Positions 22,471 through 34,417 of a stretch of DNA of 64,000 bases are shown here, in pieces. A program made the position numbers and the translations under genes. Origin of the DNA: Parietaria judaica (taxonomy: Eukaryota; Streptophyta; Magnoliopsida; Rosales; Urticaceae); the NCBI GenBank assembly GCA_954871525.1, contig OX940861.1, forward strand, positions 8,044,842-8,108,841, in the 5' to 3' direction. Positions within the stretch are counted from its first letter, which is position 1. Every line of letters starts with the position of its first letter. Below the pieces are notes generated by a model. That model was not told the origin of the DNA. It worked only from the letters and a program-made list of their open reading frames with translations, and did no database searches.

Positions 22471-24090
22471 TTAGACTCGGATCCAAGGTTCGAGTCGCGT
22501 GTTAGACCCGCTGAACACTTGGATATTTGAATGCCGAGTCAATGTGGGTTGATTAATGATCGTCAAAGCTGGAGGCGAATCTGTCATTTCCATCGTCAAA
22601 GATTTATGACTCATCCAAGACGACGGATTCGCCTCCGGGCTGTCCTTGGCGATCCTCGGCGAACTTCCCTCGTGGGGGCGAAGTCCGTATCTTGGCGAAG
22701 CTCCTCATCGGGGCGAATTTCTTGTCTTAGCGATGTCCTCGTCTAGGCGAAGTCCGGTCTTGATGAAGCTCCGAGCTGATCTTGATGATTCTTCGTGATT
22801 TCCCTTCCTTGGCGAGCTTTTACAGCGAGGGAAGACCTGCAAAAAAGGGTAGATTGGGCCTGTACCCCGTCGTTTATGGTTGGGCGAGGCTGTCTACGTA
22901 TCTCAGTTTAAGAGAATCAGGTCCCACGTAGTTCGGGGTTAGTGATAAATGGCGGGTGATTGACGATGTGGTTTAACTCGTCGGAAGTGCCGATGTTGGC
23001 GGCGCGGGGGTGACCCTTGGCCAGGAGGCTCGGTATTACCAGCGTGAGATGTTCTTTGTTGACCTCGTCAGTGTAGGCAAGCTCGTTGTGACGAGGGCCT
23101 TATCCCGACGAGGGATGCTCCTTCTTTGTCGACCTCGTCAGTGTAGGCGAGCTCGTTGTGACGAGGGCCTTATCCCGACGAGGGATGCTCCTTCTTTGTC
23201 GACCTCGTCAGTATAGGCGAGCTCGTTGTGACGAGGGCCTTATCCCGACGAGGGATGCTCCTTCTTTGTCGACCTCGTCAGTATAGGCGAGCTCGTTGTG
23301 ACGAGGGCCTTATCCCGATGAGGGATGCTCCTTCTTTGTCGACCTCGTCAGTGTAGGCGAGCTCGCTGTGACGAAGGCCTTATCCCGACGAGGGATGCTT
23401 CCTGTTGACTCGTCGAACAACTTCTCTTGTCGAGGCTGGGACTCTACTTCTAGAACGATCTCAGCTCTTATTCAAGTCATTCCTCTTATAGGAGTGGACC
23501 AATTTTTAGAGAGAGAAGCGCTGGAGAAAGATGTGAGTGAGTGTCGAAATGAGGAGGGGAAGACTTCTATTTATAGGAAAACCAATTCCCTGAAATTGCA
23601 CCTCTAGGGGCCTGCGAATTTCTCCTTTGCATGGAGGGTCTTGGCCGTGGCTCCTAACCCTGTCGGCGGGCTCGTCGGTGCCTCTTGATTCGTCCTCGAT
23701 GTCTTCTGGTTATCCCCGAGTTCGTATGTTGAATCCGGGGGAATCTGGAGGATTTCGCGGGGATCTTCGTGAGCTCGGATCTCCTCGTCATGTGAAATAA
23801 TTGTAAGTTATTCCTCCGTCAAGTTGTGACGTGGATGCTTGTCAGACCAAGGTCTTTGTCAGGTGATGGTACCTCGTCGGCCTTGTCACCTTGTCACCTT
23901 GTCAGGCCATGGTACCTCGTCGGCTTTGTCGGCCATGGTTCCTTGTCAGGCCGGGTTCGTCAGGGACTTCGTCTTCTTCGTCGTTTTGACTCCGGACCTC
24001 GCCAATGTCTTGGTTCGTCGGCCTCTGGTCTTTGACTTCGCCGGTGGGCTTTGACTTTTGTTGATGGGCTTTGACTTTTTGCCAAAAAAG
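22471..24090. mobile_element. GC-rich LTR-retrotransposon-like remnant
   Basis: About 1.6 kb of sequence far GC-richer than its surroundings, with CTGTCTACGTATCTCAG...CACGTAGTTCGGG near 22890-22940, a motif pair I associate with long plant LTRs, and CTCGTCGGC-type words. Several open frames cross it but have no domain and follow the repeat period, so they are not genes. Element ends and target duplications were not identified. Confidence 0.4.
23061..23410. repeat. 70-bp minisatellite, five units
   Basis: Units start GACCTCGTCAGTGTAGGC at 23061, 23131, 23201, 23271 and 23341, exactly 70 bp apart, and differ at only a few positions. The last unit diverges after about 60 bp. It lies in the GC-rich LTR-like remnant. 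Confidence 0.97.
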
Positions 24091-24521
24091 GCCCAATTTT
24101 TATATGTTCCAAAAAATGCATATAACAGAGTGCTTGTAGCATAGACGGTGTGAAAAAAGGTTGTAAAATCAAAACTTTTTGATCGGTCATAGTAAATATT
24201 ATTTACAAACTCTTTACGAGCATAAATCTCACACTGATCAGAGAAATTTATAATAATTTTTGTGTTACTATTTATTTTCACTTAATATTAATTTTATTTT
24301 TGATTTAAAGTAGGGCCAACAGGCTATAAACATTATTTCCTCACTTTATTTTGTGTGTGTTTTTTTTTTTATAGCATATACAGTATTTTGTTTCCACACA
24401 AAAGTTCTTACATATGTTTTATTGAAGTAATAAAGCTTGCTTAATTAAACAACGAATATAACATAACAATTAATTGCCGAAAGAAATGCTAGATTGAATC
24501 GTAGTAAGATCTTATAGATAA
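24091..24521. other. Intergenic AT-rich spacer
   Basis: No gene or element recognised between the GC-rich remnant and the Helitron end. Confidence 0.4.
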
Positions 24522-26453
24522 CTAGTGGACCACCGCTCTTCGCGCGGTGGCGTTAAAATATTAGTTATAAAATTTGGTTTAAAGCTTTAAATAAATTTTG
24601 CTCTTAAACTTTCATAAATATAGTAAGTAATTGAAAGATTTATTACATCAACATTGCAAATAGATAATTACAATATTTCAAATAAATTTGTTCCAAAAAA
24701 TAAATATTGATCAATGTAAGCAACATTGTAAGAATCTAAGAGTACTACCAAGCTTGCTTGGCCTAGTGGTAAATCCACTACAATAAGACTCTTCATGATG
24801 TCTTGGGTTCAATCCCTTGAGACGCATAAATTGCGTAATATATGTAATAATGGCCGATAGTGCCTGCAGCCAATAGTGCCGGTTGTTCTTACCGTGACAA
24901 ATATCTTGTAATGTGAGTACATTTAATCTTGGTCAATAGTGTCACCCAATTCAAAAATAAAAATAAAAATCTAAGAATACTTTTATGTTTTATTAATAAA
25001 TTATTTATCGAATAAATTTCAGTTTTTTATACCAATCATCTTGACTGTGAAGACTAAATATTAAATATATCGTTCTTAATCCTACTTTCATGAAAACATC
25101 AAGTAGGGAATATAAAATTACACTATACTCAGAGAAAAAATAATGATTATAAATTAAAGATAGCAACATCTTTTATAAATAAAAAAAATAAAATATATTA
25201 CATGAATAAAAGATAGCAACATCTTGTCACTCTTATCTCGTATATTTTATTTTCTATTAACCTCATTCTTTTGAAACCAAGAGATAATTTCAAAAAAAAA
25301 AAAAAATCTCTCTTAAAACACAAAAATTACATTATTATTTTTTCCCCACCGATTTCACTCTAATTAGCATTTTTTTTTACCAAATAAGCACAACCCATAT
25401 TATATATACAAATATTTTTTGGAAAAATAGTATATGATTGATAAATAAGAAAAATACCATGTCATCAGTGAAAAGTATGTCGAGTTTTAGAACTCTTCAT
25501 TATTCTTTGACGTCAACAATTCGCAATCTCTAATTTTCTTAGCCCAACCTTGGTCTCGTGGAATTAAGTTTTTCATTTATACAATTTCATGATAAGCAAT
25601 CAAAATTATAATACAAAAATATATTAGGTTGCAATATCTTATGACAATAACAAAAGATGAACAATATATCGATATACCAGAATCGTAAGATTTATCGGAG
25701 TCATTCTCTCAAAATGTAAAAATAAAATTAAATCCTGAGATATATAGAATTCAACACTTCAATTACATTCTCTGAAAGAAGAGTTAAGAAGGAAAAAAAA
25801 TGAAATTGAAAGCATTACAGGCTCGGGTTTGCCAATGACTTTCACACAACATTTATCGCTGTTTTTGATAATATTGAGGCCACAACCGTGTCGACTGGCA
25901 CATTCATGAAGAGATTTAACACTACTATTTTCATGCAACCATATCTAATAATAATACCCGCCGGTTAAGAAAATGAATTTGAAAGTAGACTTACTAAAAA
26001 CTAATACATCCAAAAACCTCATTTATATAAAAGATAAAATATTTTTTGTTTATTAATCGGACGTAAAGATTTGGTGGAGAGAAACTGAAGAAGGGATATC
26101 GAATGAGAGAGATAGATTTGTCGGGAGAGCGAGTTCGATTGAAGATGGACAGAGATTTGACGGAGAGAAGAGCGAGGAAGCGTGATATCGAGCAGAGAGA
26201 GATTGGCGTAGAATAGTGATGAGGAGGTATGAAATCTGTTGCAGTTGAGTTTAAAAAGAAAATATTATGGGTAAATGCATATTGAAAATGAACATATCTA
26301 GATAATCGAGACTCAACGGCCGAAACTATCAAATATAAATTAATTCAAAATAATTCAAAAAAAGGAGAAAATAGAATGAGATTAAAATTGAAGGTTTTTG
26401 GCCTTCACGATTCCCGAAATTATTGCCATTTTATATATATATATATATATAGA
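24522..26453 (-). mobile_element. Non-autonomous Helitron
   Basis: Read on the minus strand it starts TCTATATATATA...AAAATGGC (5' end at 26453) and ends in CTAG (24525-24522), with a GC-rich hairpin (stem GCGGTGG/CCACCGC, 24530-24550) just before the end. It sits between A and T, the Helitron target. No Rep/helicase coding sequence exists, so it is non-autonomous. It carries a tRNA-derived SINE. Confidence 0.8.
24747..24967 (+). mobile_element. tRNA-derived SINE
   Basis: Contains an RNA polymerase III A box (TGGCCTAGTGG, from about 24759) and a B box (GGGTTCAATCCC, about 24809), then a tRNA-unrelated body and an A-rich tail (AAAAATAAAAATAAAAAT form). Flanked by AATCTAAGAGTACT / AATCTAAGAATACT (24733-24746, 24968-24981), a 14-bp duplication with one mismatch as expected for LINE-driven retroposition. 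It lies inside the Helitron. Confidence 0.88.
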
Positions 26454-28288
26454 TTATTAGGTGAATACTAAATGAAGATTATTAGGTGAATAGAGGATTG
26501 AGATTTTTTAATTTTTCTTATCTCCTTCGTTCCACTAACATATTGTTCAAGACAAAATAAACACGTTAGATGGTACTCAATTTTCAAAGAAATAATTATT
26601 AAAAAAAAAGAATGATAGATTATAGAATGTATTGAATTACATTTTACGAAGCCTCTATTTATAAGTTAGTAATTCATCACAGAGATTTGTGTGTAATTGT
26701 GTGTATCCTTTTAAAATGATTACTTATACTTGATTTCAAAAGACGAAGAAAAGATTACTTTACTTATATTCATGTGTAACTAATTTCCTTTAGATCTATT
26801 AGGATTATTTATCTGTTTACACAGTATTGTTCAAATAGATATTTGCGATATGAAGTGGGGATTGTATGTACAATTGTAAAACACATGAAAGAAAACAGAA
26901 CCTACCAAAAACTTCCTTTGCTACGACTGCATGCTCGGTCTTCTCAGCTCAAGTAATATCACCAAATAATCTTTCTATATACAAAGAAAACCATGATAAT
27001 AAATTCCAACAAAGTCTAATCAAATACACTCATTAATAATAACTTGATAAAAGAACACTATCCATATGCAAAAATTACAGTAGCAAGACTTTTAAAAACA
27101 CAAATATTACGATCCGCCCTGTTTTTTAGATAGACCGTAGTATACTTAAATTCACAAATGACAAAGTAACTGAATTTCTAAAAACAAAGAATTAAAACAA
27201 AGAATTCAAATAAAATAATTGCAGGAAAAGAGATATATACTCCAAAATAATAAATTTATGAAAGAGAACCAACCTTATCTCGCAATGTATCTCACACAAT
27301 TCACTACCATGTCGCCATTGTTAGAGCATGTAACATTGCAACCGAAAAAAATGAGGAAGAAAAAAATACAACTTAGAGACATAATCTCTCTTATCGAAGA
27401 AAATCCAGTTCTTAAGATCAAACTACATATATCTAATAAAAGAAAAAGAAAAAAAATCAACCTTATCTCACCATGTTTCTCACACAATTCACTACCATGT
27501 CGCCATCGTAAGAGCCTGTAACATTGCAATCGGAAAAAAATGAGGAAGAAAAAAATACAACTTAGAGACATAATCTCTCTCATAGAAGAAAATACAGTTC
27601 TTAAAATCAAACTACATATATCTAATAAAAGAAAAAGAAAACTCAACCTTATCTTGCAATGTTTCTCACACAATTCACTACCATGTCGCCATTGTTAGAG
27701 CCTTTAACATTGCAATCGGAAAAAAAATGAGGAACAAAAAAATACAACTTAGAGACATAAAATCTCTATACAGTTCTTAAGATCAAACTACATATATCTA
27801 ATAAAAGAAAAAGAAAATTTTACAAAAACCTTATCAAACATGAAAATTGGAAAGAGCTCCCATTTAACCGCTACGGAGAAGATGATTGTGGCACAGCACA
27901 ATCAGATGGACGGAAGAGAAGAAAATAGAGGGTTTGGGGAAGGTTATAAGTTGGGAAAATAGTGATTTTTTACTTATATATATTATATATTAATATGACA
28001 AATAAAGTTGAGTTAGAAATGCATCCTTCCAGCTTCCTATTCTTTTCTTTAATTTGTATATTAATGTTGTGATGAATAAAATATCAATCAATGCTCAGTG
28101 GTAATTACTTATGCATGCGTTACCAATCAAGAAAGATGAAAGGCTCCTTATGCTTTCATGTGTGTTAGCATTGATATTTTGAATTTTTTTAACAAATAAT
28201 TTCAAAAAAATAGGAACTCAAGTTTTCTACTTCTACATTTTGCCATATCATCTTCTCAAAACTGTCATTTTATATATATATATATAGA
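26454..28288 (-). mobile_element. Second Helitron-like sequence, 3' end not found
   Basis: The right boundary at 28288 reads, on the minus strand, TCTATATATATATATAAAAT then GACAG, matching the 5' end of the Helitron at 26453, again between A and T. No CTRR end with hairpin was found between 26454 and here, so either the 3' end is lost or the two Helitrons are nested or truncated copies. AT-rich and without coding sequence except a tandem repeat. Confidence 0.45.
27262..27840. repeat. About 187-bp tandem repeat, three copies plus a partial
   Basis: Units begin AACCTTATCTCGCAATGT at about 27271, 27459 and 27645 (spacing 188 and 186), with a partial fourth at about 27826. Each includes TTCACTACCATGTCGCCAT and AACTTAGAGACATAA. 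Open frames across it follow the repeat and are not genes. Confidence 0.93.
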
Positions 28289-28629
28289 TTATTCTCGAAG
28301 AAAGAGTAACTTTACTTTGACTCTGATTTTTATTCTTCAATATCTATAATATATATATATATATATTGTCAATATATTCAGTCAATGATTTTTGTTACTG
28401 AAGCTAATTTTAGGATATACCATCTATTTTTCCAATTCCAAGTATAGCGGGTCGAGAAACTTTTAAGACTGTTTTTCCTTCACTTTCGGATTTTTTTCGA
28501 TAAAGCCATTCAATCATTCATAATTAAAAACACGAAAACAATTGTATTTATAAATTAAAATGAGATATTAATAATAACAATAACAAAATAGAACAGTACG
28601 TAAGGAGTCGAAACTTGAAAGTATCAGTG
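28289..28629. other. Upstream region of the small membrane-protein gene
   Basis: AT-rich sequence with (AT)n near 28349-28366. It should hold the promoter of the gene at 28630, but no definite TATA box can be assigned. Confidence 0.4.
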
Positions 28630-29163
28630 ATGGGAAGGAGATTCCCCGCGAACGACCTCGATTCCCTCCATCCGGTACTGTCATTTTTGTTTCTCGCAGT
28701 GATTGCTATTTCGGCCGGTCTCTGCGGTGCTCGGTCTCGCCGGAGATCGAGAAAGTTGTCGCCAGTTTCTACGCCGTCCTCGGAAGATTCCTCCGTGACG
28801 GATTACAAGGAGGAGACAGTTCAAGAGCTTCGTCTTCCAATGAGTAGAAGCCATTCCGGCCACCAAACGAAGGTCTCGAGGAGCTTGAGTATGAAAGTCA
28901 TTACGAGAAGCCTGTCCATGGCGAGACAAAGTTCTAGTCGAGATCGCACACAGGCGGCGAAGACGGACGGCGTTGATGACTCGATCTGGATGAAGACTAT
29001 TATACTGGGGGAGAAATGCAAGGTCCCTGCTGATCACGGCCGGGATGGCGTGATTTTCCAAGGCAATAATGGCGTGAAGATCACGGCATACCACCCGCGA
29101 TCGGGGAGCTCGTTCTCTCTTTCTCGGCAGTGCTCCTTCAGCGATCGACAAGCAGAATTGTAG
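28630..29163 (+). CDS. Small single-pass membrane protein, unknown function
   Basis: An intronless gene of 177 residues starting MGRRFPANDLDSLHP. Residues about 14-34 (PVLSFLFLAVIAISAGLCG) form one hydrophobic segment followed by an Arg-rich stretch (RSRRRSRK), the pattern of a signal anchor with positive cytosolic flank. The rest is Ser- and Arg-rich with repeated SRSLSM words, possible phosphorylation sites, then a conserved-looking SIWMKTIILGEKCKVP and a closing AYHPRSGSSFSLSRQ. I recall similar plant proteins of unknown function with this IWMKTIILGEKC block. The ATG at 28630 is chosen because upstream in-frame codons offer no other ATG. GC content and open frame contrast with the AT-rich flanks, supporting a real gene. 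Confidence 0.85.
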   Translation: MGRRFPANDLDSLHPVLSFLFLAVIAISAGLCGARSRRRSRKLSPVSTPSSEDSSVTDYKEETVQELRLPMSRSHSGHQTKVSRSLSMKVITRSLSMARQSSSRDRTQAAKTDGVDDSIWMKTIILGEKCKVPADHGRDGVIFQGNNGVKITAYHPRSGSSFSLSRQCSFSDRQAEL

Positions 29164-29224
29164 AATAAATCGACTACTTCTATTTTATTTTTTGCTTGGC
29201 CATTTGATGCTCACGGTTATGTCT

Positions 29225-29855
29225 AGTGTACAAGTGTTGGAAAATATGAACGCTAAAACATCAACGGAAACAATACAACTTGTCATAATAATTTTAAAGG
29301 TGTTCTTCGGTGTCGATTTAATTGGGACTCGAATTCATTAAACAGCAAAATTTTATCCTTATATATTTAAGTAATATTTTTTAAAGTCTTAATAATTTCA
29401 TGTCACTCCATGAAACTTTGGAACAAGCCTAACTTACAAATGAATCTGGATCATAAGCTCTAATAAATGGTGTTTTTTTCTTCTTCTTTCTTTTCGCATA
29501 TTATTGCAGTCAAGTCATGTAGAAGTGTTGGAAAATATGAACACTAAAACATCAACGGAAAATAATACAACTTGTCACAATGATTATAAAATGAACTTGT
29601 GATCGAGATATATTATTACGAGCCCCGTATTTTATTTTATTTTATTTTGTGTTTCTCGGTACCAACCTAGTTGAGACTCAAATTCATTAATTAGTGAAAT
29701 TTTTCCTTCCATATTTTTTTATAAGTCTTAATAATTTTCATGTCACTTCATACAACTTTGGAACAGACCTAATTTTATAAACGAATATGGATCATAAGCT
29801 GTAATAAATGGTGTTTTTTCTTCTTTCTTTTCGCATATTATTGCAGTCAACAATT
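29225..29855. repeat. Imperfect tandem duplication, about 300 bp units
   Basis: 29231-29510 and 29522-29855 share long stretches (AGTGTTGGAAAATATGAAC, TTTTCGCATATTATTGCAGT and many between). The copies differ by substitutions and small indels, so the duplication is not recent. It lies just after the gene ending at 29163. Confidence 0.85.
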
Positions 29856-30873
29856 TTTTGAATCCCTATCAATATTAAGGGTAACTATATGTATGATGGT
29901 TTAAGTACGACACTTTTAAATCTAAACTCCTACACTAATTAATTATGGATAAATGAAATAAAATTCGTAAGGCTAGTTTCTGCACAAAATAATGAAATAT
30001 GGATGAAGAAAATATCAATTACAGATTCCAAGAATATCAAATAAAACAAAATATTTTAGGAAACACGTCTATTATCTGAATTATTTTTTAAGATCAAATC
30101 CACAAAATAATATCAAATTTAAATGGGTATTTCCGTAATTATATTTAAATTGGCCGAACGGCAAGAGAAATAGGCGCGTGAATATATGTGTGTTCGTAAT
30201 TAATCCCAATAATAATATTATTTCAAGAAAAACCGAAACTTGGCTGTCACAAATCCAGAACAGAGGACAACTTCGAATACCAAACTTCCTCCCTAACGAC
30301 ACAGAGAGAGAGAGAGATATTTGGTCGATTTTCCCATCTGTTTTATCTACCGATTCTCTCTCTCTCTAGGATTTCCGGTGAGCTGAATTTGGTACCGGAG
30401 TTGTTCAATTTCTAGGGTTTTTTTTTTTAATTTTTGAATTATTGTTTCAATCCGAGAATTTAGCTAGCTGTTTCAGTGTTTTATGTTTATCGTGGAATCT
30501 GATCGATCGGAATCGTCTGTTCGAGTATTTGGATCGGATTGGGTGATGGGATTTGTCTAGATTCATGGGAGTGTCGTTGTGAGCCGAATCTTTTTGGCGC
30601 TAAATTGATCCGCTCGGGAAAGTTTCCCTCGTTATCCATTGGATGTATCTTGTCATCGCCGAAGAAGAATTCCGGCTTGTGAACGCTCCCGACTCGTTTC
30701 CGGGTGTTCTCAGGCCTCGTGGTTGCTACGTCTCTCCGCGAGAAGCCTTTCCTTTTCTCTGTCAGAGAGATAGGTGGGACAAGGAGTGCTTCGCGTTGCA
30801 GGGTGGGTGATCGGAAGAGGCGAAGAAGAAAAGTTGTTTGGGTTTTTGTGGATTTGAAGTGAAGTTATAAGAG
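29856..30873. other. Promoter and 5' leader region of the carrier gene
   Basis: Contains a GAGAGA tract (30304-30319) and a CTCTCTCTC tract (30356-30368), frequent at plant transcript starts, and coding-like GC content from about 30500, all consistent with a 5' UTR that may include an intron. No separate gene is supported. Confidence 0.45.
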
Positions 30874-33378
30874 ATGGGCTCTGCGCAAAGGTCGACTTCT
30901 CTGTCCACGAACGTGGCGGGGTTGGTGGACGGTCCTTCGACGCGCGAACATCTCTCGTACGTTGATCATATGCCGGTTTATGTGAAGGAGCTCGTTGCGG
31001 GCGGCGCTGCCGGGGCGTTTGCCAAGACTGCGGTCGCTCCCTTGGAGCGTACCAAGATCCTATTGCAGGTGAGGCATTAATTTTGTTGTTGTTGTTGTTG
31101 TATTGTTTTGGATTTTTGCTTTCGTTTAAGCTGAAGTAGTGCTTTGTTGAAGCTAGGGTAACATAAGAATGCCAATTGTGCACTTAGGTTGAGAAAACAA
31201 GTTTTTTTTTCTTCTGAAGGTTGAGCTCTACTAGACAATAGGGGAATAGAATGTAATGTGTTATCAATATATATCGATTTAGGAACTCGTTACGGATCGT
31301 TCCTACTTGCTAGTTCTTGTTTCGGCTACATTTTGCTTATGGATTATCGCTTGGTGCTTTTTAAACTGTATTTATGTTTTTGTTTTTATTTTTACTTTGG
31401 TTTCTCTCTGTGGCAGACAAGGACGGAAGGATTCCAATCTCTCGGGGTGGGTCAGTCGTTGAAAAAATTACTGAAGCATGAAGGTGTTAAAGGATTTTAT
31501 AAGTAAGTTTGAAGTGGATGATCTATATTTATATTCTCTGTTTTCTATTAATGCTTCAGAATGTTTATGTTTAAGATTATCATTTTCTGACTTGTACTAT
31601 TTGGTATTTTAGGGGAAACGGGGCTAGTGTTATACGGATTATTCCTTACGCAGCGTTACATTTTATGACATATGAGCAGTATCGATCCTGGATCTTAGAT
31701 AACTATCCTGTTTTAGGATCCGGGCCTCATATTGATCTTTTGGCCGGTTCAGCATCTGGAGGAACAGCAGTTTTGTGCACTTATCCCTTGGATCTAGCCC
31801 GTACCAAACTTGCTTATCAGGTCCGTTTTATCACCTTTTTTTGTGAGATTTGGCATCATTTAGAGCTCAATTGTTTAACCATCTTTGACAGTTTCATGAT
31901 ATGGTTATTCGCCTTTTTCCTTATAAAAAAAATCTCAAAATTTTTGCTTTTGTTGGATTTATCTATATCATTTACTAACATCTTCAGATGATGCCTTATT
32001 GCAATTTATTTGACAAGAAAAGGATTCAACAACTGGGACTTTGATTTTAATCGAAATATTTGTATTTTCATAGATAGCCATGGTGGAATATTATATATGT
32101 TGACCGATCTCGACGCTCTTCTCAAAGGACTGTTCATTCATCTGTTTTCATCACTTTTTTTTTTTTTTTCCTTATGTTGTTCTCTGTAATTATCTAGGTT
32201 GCGGACACAAGAGGAAGTTTTGCAAGGAGTTTTCAAGCTCAACCTACTTATAGTGGGATTAAAGACGTGCTCTACAGTGTTTACAGAGAAGGAGGAGTGC
32301 GTGGTCTGTATCGAGGTGTAGGTACGTGTATGCTTTATCACTTTTCGAAAATATGTAGTTAATCACCTATGGTTTATAATCCTATATTTTGCTGCTTTAT
32401 ATTTGAGCAGGCCCAACGCTGGTCGGAATTCTTCCTTATGCGGGTTTAAAGTTCTACGTGTACGAAGAACTTAAGAGGCACGTTCCTGAGGAGTATGAGA
32501 AGTCCATTGTTATGCGTCTTTCTTGCGGAGCTTTAGCTGGATTATTCGGCCAAACACTCACGTATCCCTTAGATGTTGTTAGGAGGCAAATGCAGGTATG
32601 TCAAGTGGCTCATGACTTAGATTTTGGTCAATGATATTCGGTCAAACTGGATATTTGCAATAAGGATACAAGAGTTTCTGGAACGAATGGCTCTTCCGAT
32701 ACGTGCTGTCTGCGCAAGTCGTCCTGGAATTAGAAAACTACACATATAATCCACGTAATCTAAAATCGTAACGCATTTGGCCTTTATTGTTTTATTCAGC
32801 CAAAAAAAAAAAAACAGGGAAAAATATGTCAGATTCTAAATAAATAATAGTTTATTTTAATAAACACATAATTACGATTATTTTTATTAATTTTTTTATT
32901 ATCTTGTATTTACTCTTAAAGTGGTATTGGAGATGGCAGCAAGATGTAGAAGTTTATACAAGGAAAACTTTTAACCGAGTTACATATTTCCCAGCGAGTT
33001 ATGATCTGAATCCGATTTCTGTGGTATTGTCACAGGTTGGAATGCCGTCAAACTCAGTTCAAGGCGTTAAAATGAAGAATACATTGGAAGGGCTTACGTC
33101 AATCGTTGCCACTCAAGGATGGAGGCAGTTGTTTGCGGGCCTAAGCATCAACTATATCAAGGTAAAATTTGCCTAATTTTCCTTTCAGTAGTATAATTCA
33201 CTGACCACATAGGTCATATCAGTTAATTTTGGTAATCTTCTCGTTGACTAACTAGCGAGCTCATGATATCTCTTAGATCGTTCCATCGGTGGCTATCGGT
33301 TTCGCAGCGTATGACACGATGAAGTCTTGGCTGCGGGTTCCTCCCAGACAGAAGTCTCACTCGATTTCGATTGCATAG
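30874..33378 (+). CDS. Mitochondrial carrier family protein, CoA transporter type (CoAc1-like)
   Basis: Seven exons (30874-31068, 31417-31502, 31613-31820, 32198-32321, 32411-32595, 33036-33161, 33277-33378) join in phase to 341 residues with GT-AG introns. Mitochondrial carriers have three repeats of two membrane helices, each with PX[DE]XX[KR]; here PLERTK (P56), PLDLAR (P152) and PLDVVR (P257). The wording [54 protein letters not shown] and [14 protein letters not shown] matches, as I recall, the plant CoA carriers CoAc1/CoAc2, which bring coenzyme A into the mitochondrial matrix across the inner membrane. The ATG at 30874 opens [19 protein letters not shown], like the family start. Intron 5 (440 bp) is the longest. 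A hAT MITE inserted 34 bp after the stop codon, so the 3' UTR or terminator may be altered. Confidence 0.92.
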
Positions 33379-33411
33379 GCACAACTATTTGGAAGCCCAC
33401 GTAATAGGAAC

Positions 33412-34156
33412 TAGGGCTGAAATAATTATCCGCCATCCGCGCTGATCGCAACCATATCCTATTTGCTTCGCTACGAATTATCCGCATATTTATCCATTTT
33501 TAATCAGCCGCTTAATATGGTTATGGATATCCGCAACTGCTTTATAGAATTGGATTGGTTAATGGTTATATTTTTCAGTTTAAATTGGATATCCGCTTTA
33601 GCCGCAACCAGTTTTAAAAATAAAAAATAAATATATACTAATAATTATATACCCTTTATTTTTATTTTGTTAGTGCTTAAATGTTGTTGGATGTTATTGG
33701 TTAGTGCTTAGTGTCGTTTATTATATACATCCCTAATCCATATTCCCTTATATTAAACCTATGTAAGTTATTCACTTATTTAAGTTTTTTTTTTTTAAAT
33801 TCTTTGTGACAGAAAAATGTTGTATATCTTTTTGTGGTCTTTTATGTCATAGAAATATTGGAGTGTGTTAATAGTTTGGTTTGATTATTTATGAAATCTT
33901 ATTTATGACATTTTTGAAAGTTTATGTTTCACTATTCTTGTTATATTTTTATGTATGATGTATTTGTTTTTTCATAACAAAATTAATTGGATAATATCCG
34001 CTATCCGCTTTAAATTAACCAATTCGGTCCGCTAACCGCATTTCAAGTGGATAATTGAAAAATAAAATGGTTAGTGGATACAATTATTTTATATCCATAT
34101 ATGTGGATACGGTTGGTCAACTTGCCCATATCTTATCCTATCCAGTTTCACCCCTA
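33412..34156. mobile_element. Non-autonomous hAT element with ATCCGC repeats
   Basis: 745 bp with perfect 8-bp duplications ATAGGAAC (33404-33411, 34157-34164). Ends read TAGGGCTGAAATAATTATCC and, inward from the right, TAGGGGTGAAACTGGATAGG. Both subterminal zones repeat ATCCGC/GGATAT words. No coding capacity. Inserted in the 3' region of the carrier gene. Confidence 0.93.
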
Positions 34157-34417
34157 ATAGGAACAAAGATACACATCACTGCACTTTCATTTTCAGTTAC
34201 ATAACAACATAAAATTAAACAGTTCACCTGCTTTTCAAATGATTATTTAATCTATTTTGTCTAACAAAAAACTTAGGTTAAATGGTTTGAGACTTGAGTC
34301 TTAAATCTCTACTCTTTCGAGGTTTTTATTTCAATCTAACAATGAAAGTAGAGCGTTAGGTATAACCTATAAAGAAATTCCACAAGTTAGTTCGATTAAA
34401 AGTTTTTTTTTTTTTTT

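Noticed and set aside
23061..23410. CRISPR-like regular repeats
   Set aside because: Units are contiguous 70-bp copies without unique spacers, in a plant nuclear region.
22531..24281. Several open frames of 64-111 codons
   Set aside because: They lie in the GC-rich LTR-like remnant, on both strands and in several frames, follow its repeats and show no domain.
24755..24825. tRNA gene suggested by A and B boxes
   Set aside because: The boxes sit in a longer unit with an A-rich tail and 14-bp target duplication and without a full cloverleaf, so it is a SINE.
27219..27673. Open frames of 100 and 132 codons
   Set aside because: Both simply track the 187-bp tandem repeat.
28681..29151. 156-codon frame on the minus strand
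   Set aside because: It is antisense to the well-supported gene at 28630-29163 and has no recognisable motif.
30710..31183. 157-codon minus-strand frame
   Set aside because: It overlaps exon 1 and the leader of the carrier gene and is Pro/Arg-rich without a domain; it is an antisense artefact.
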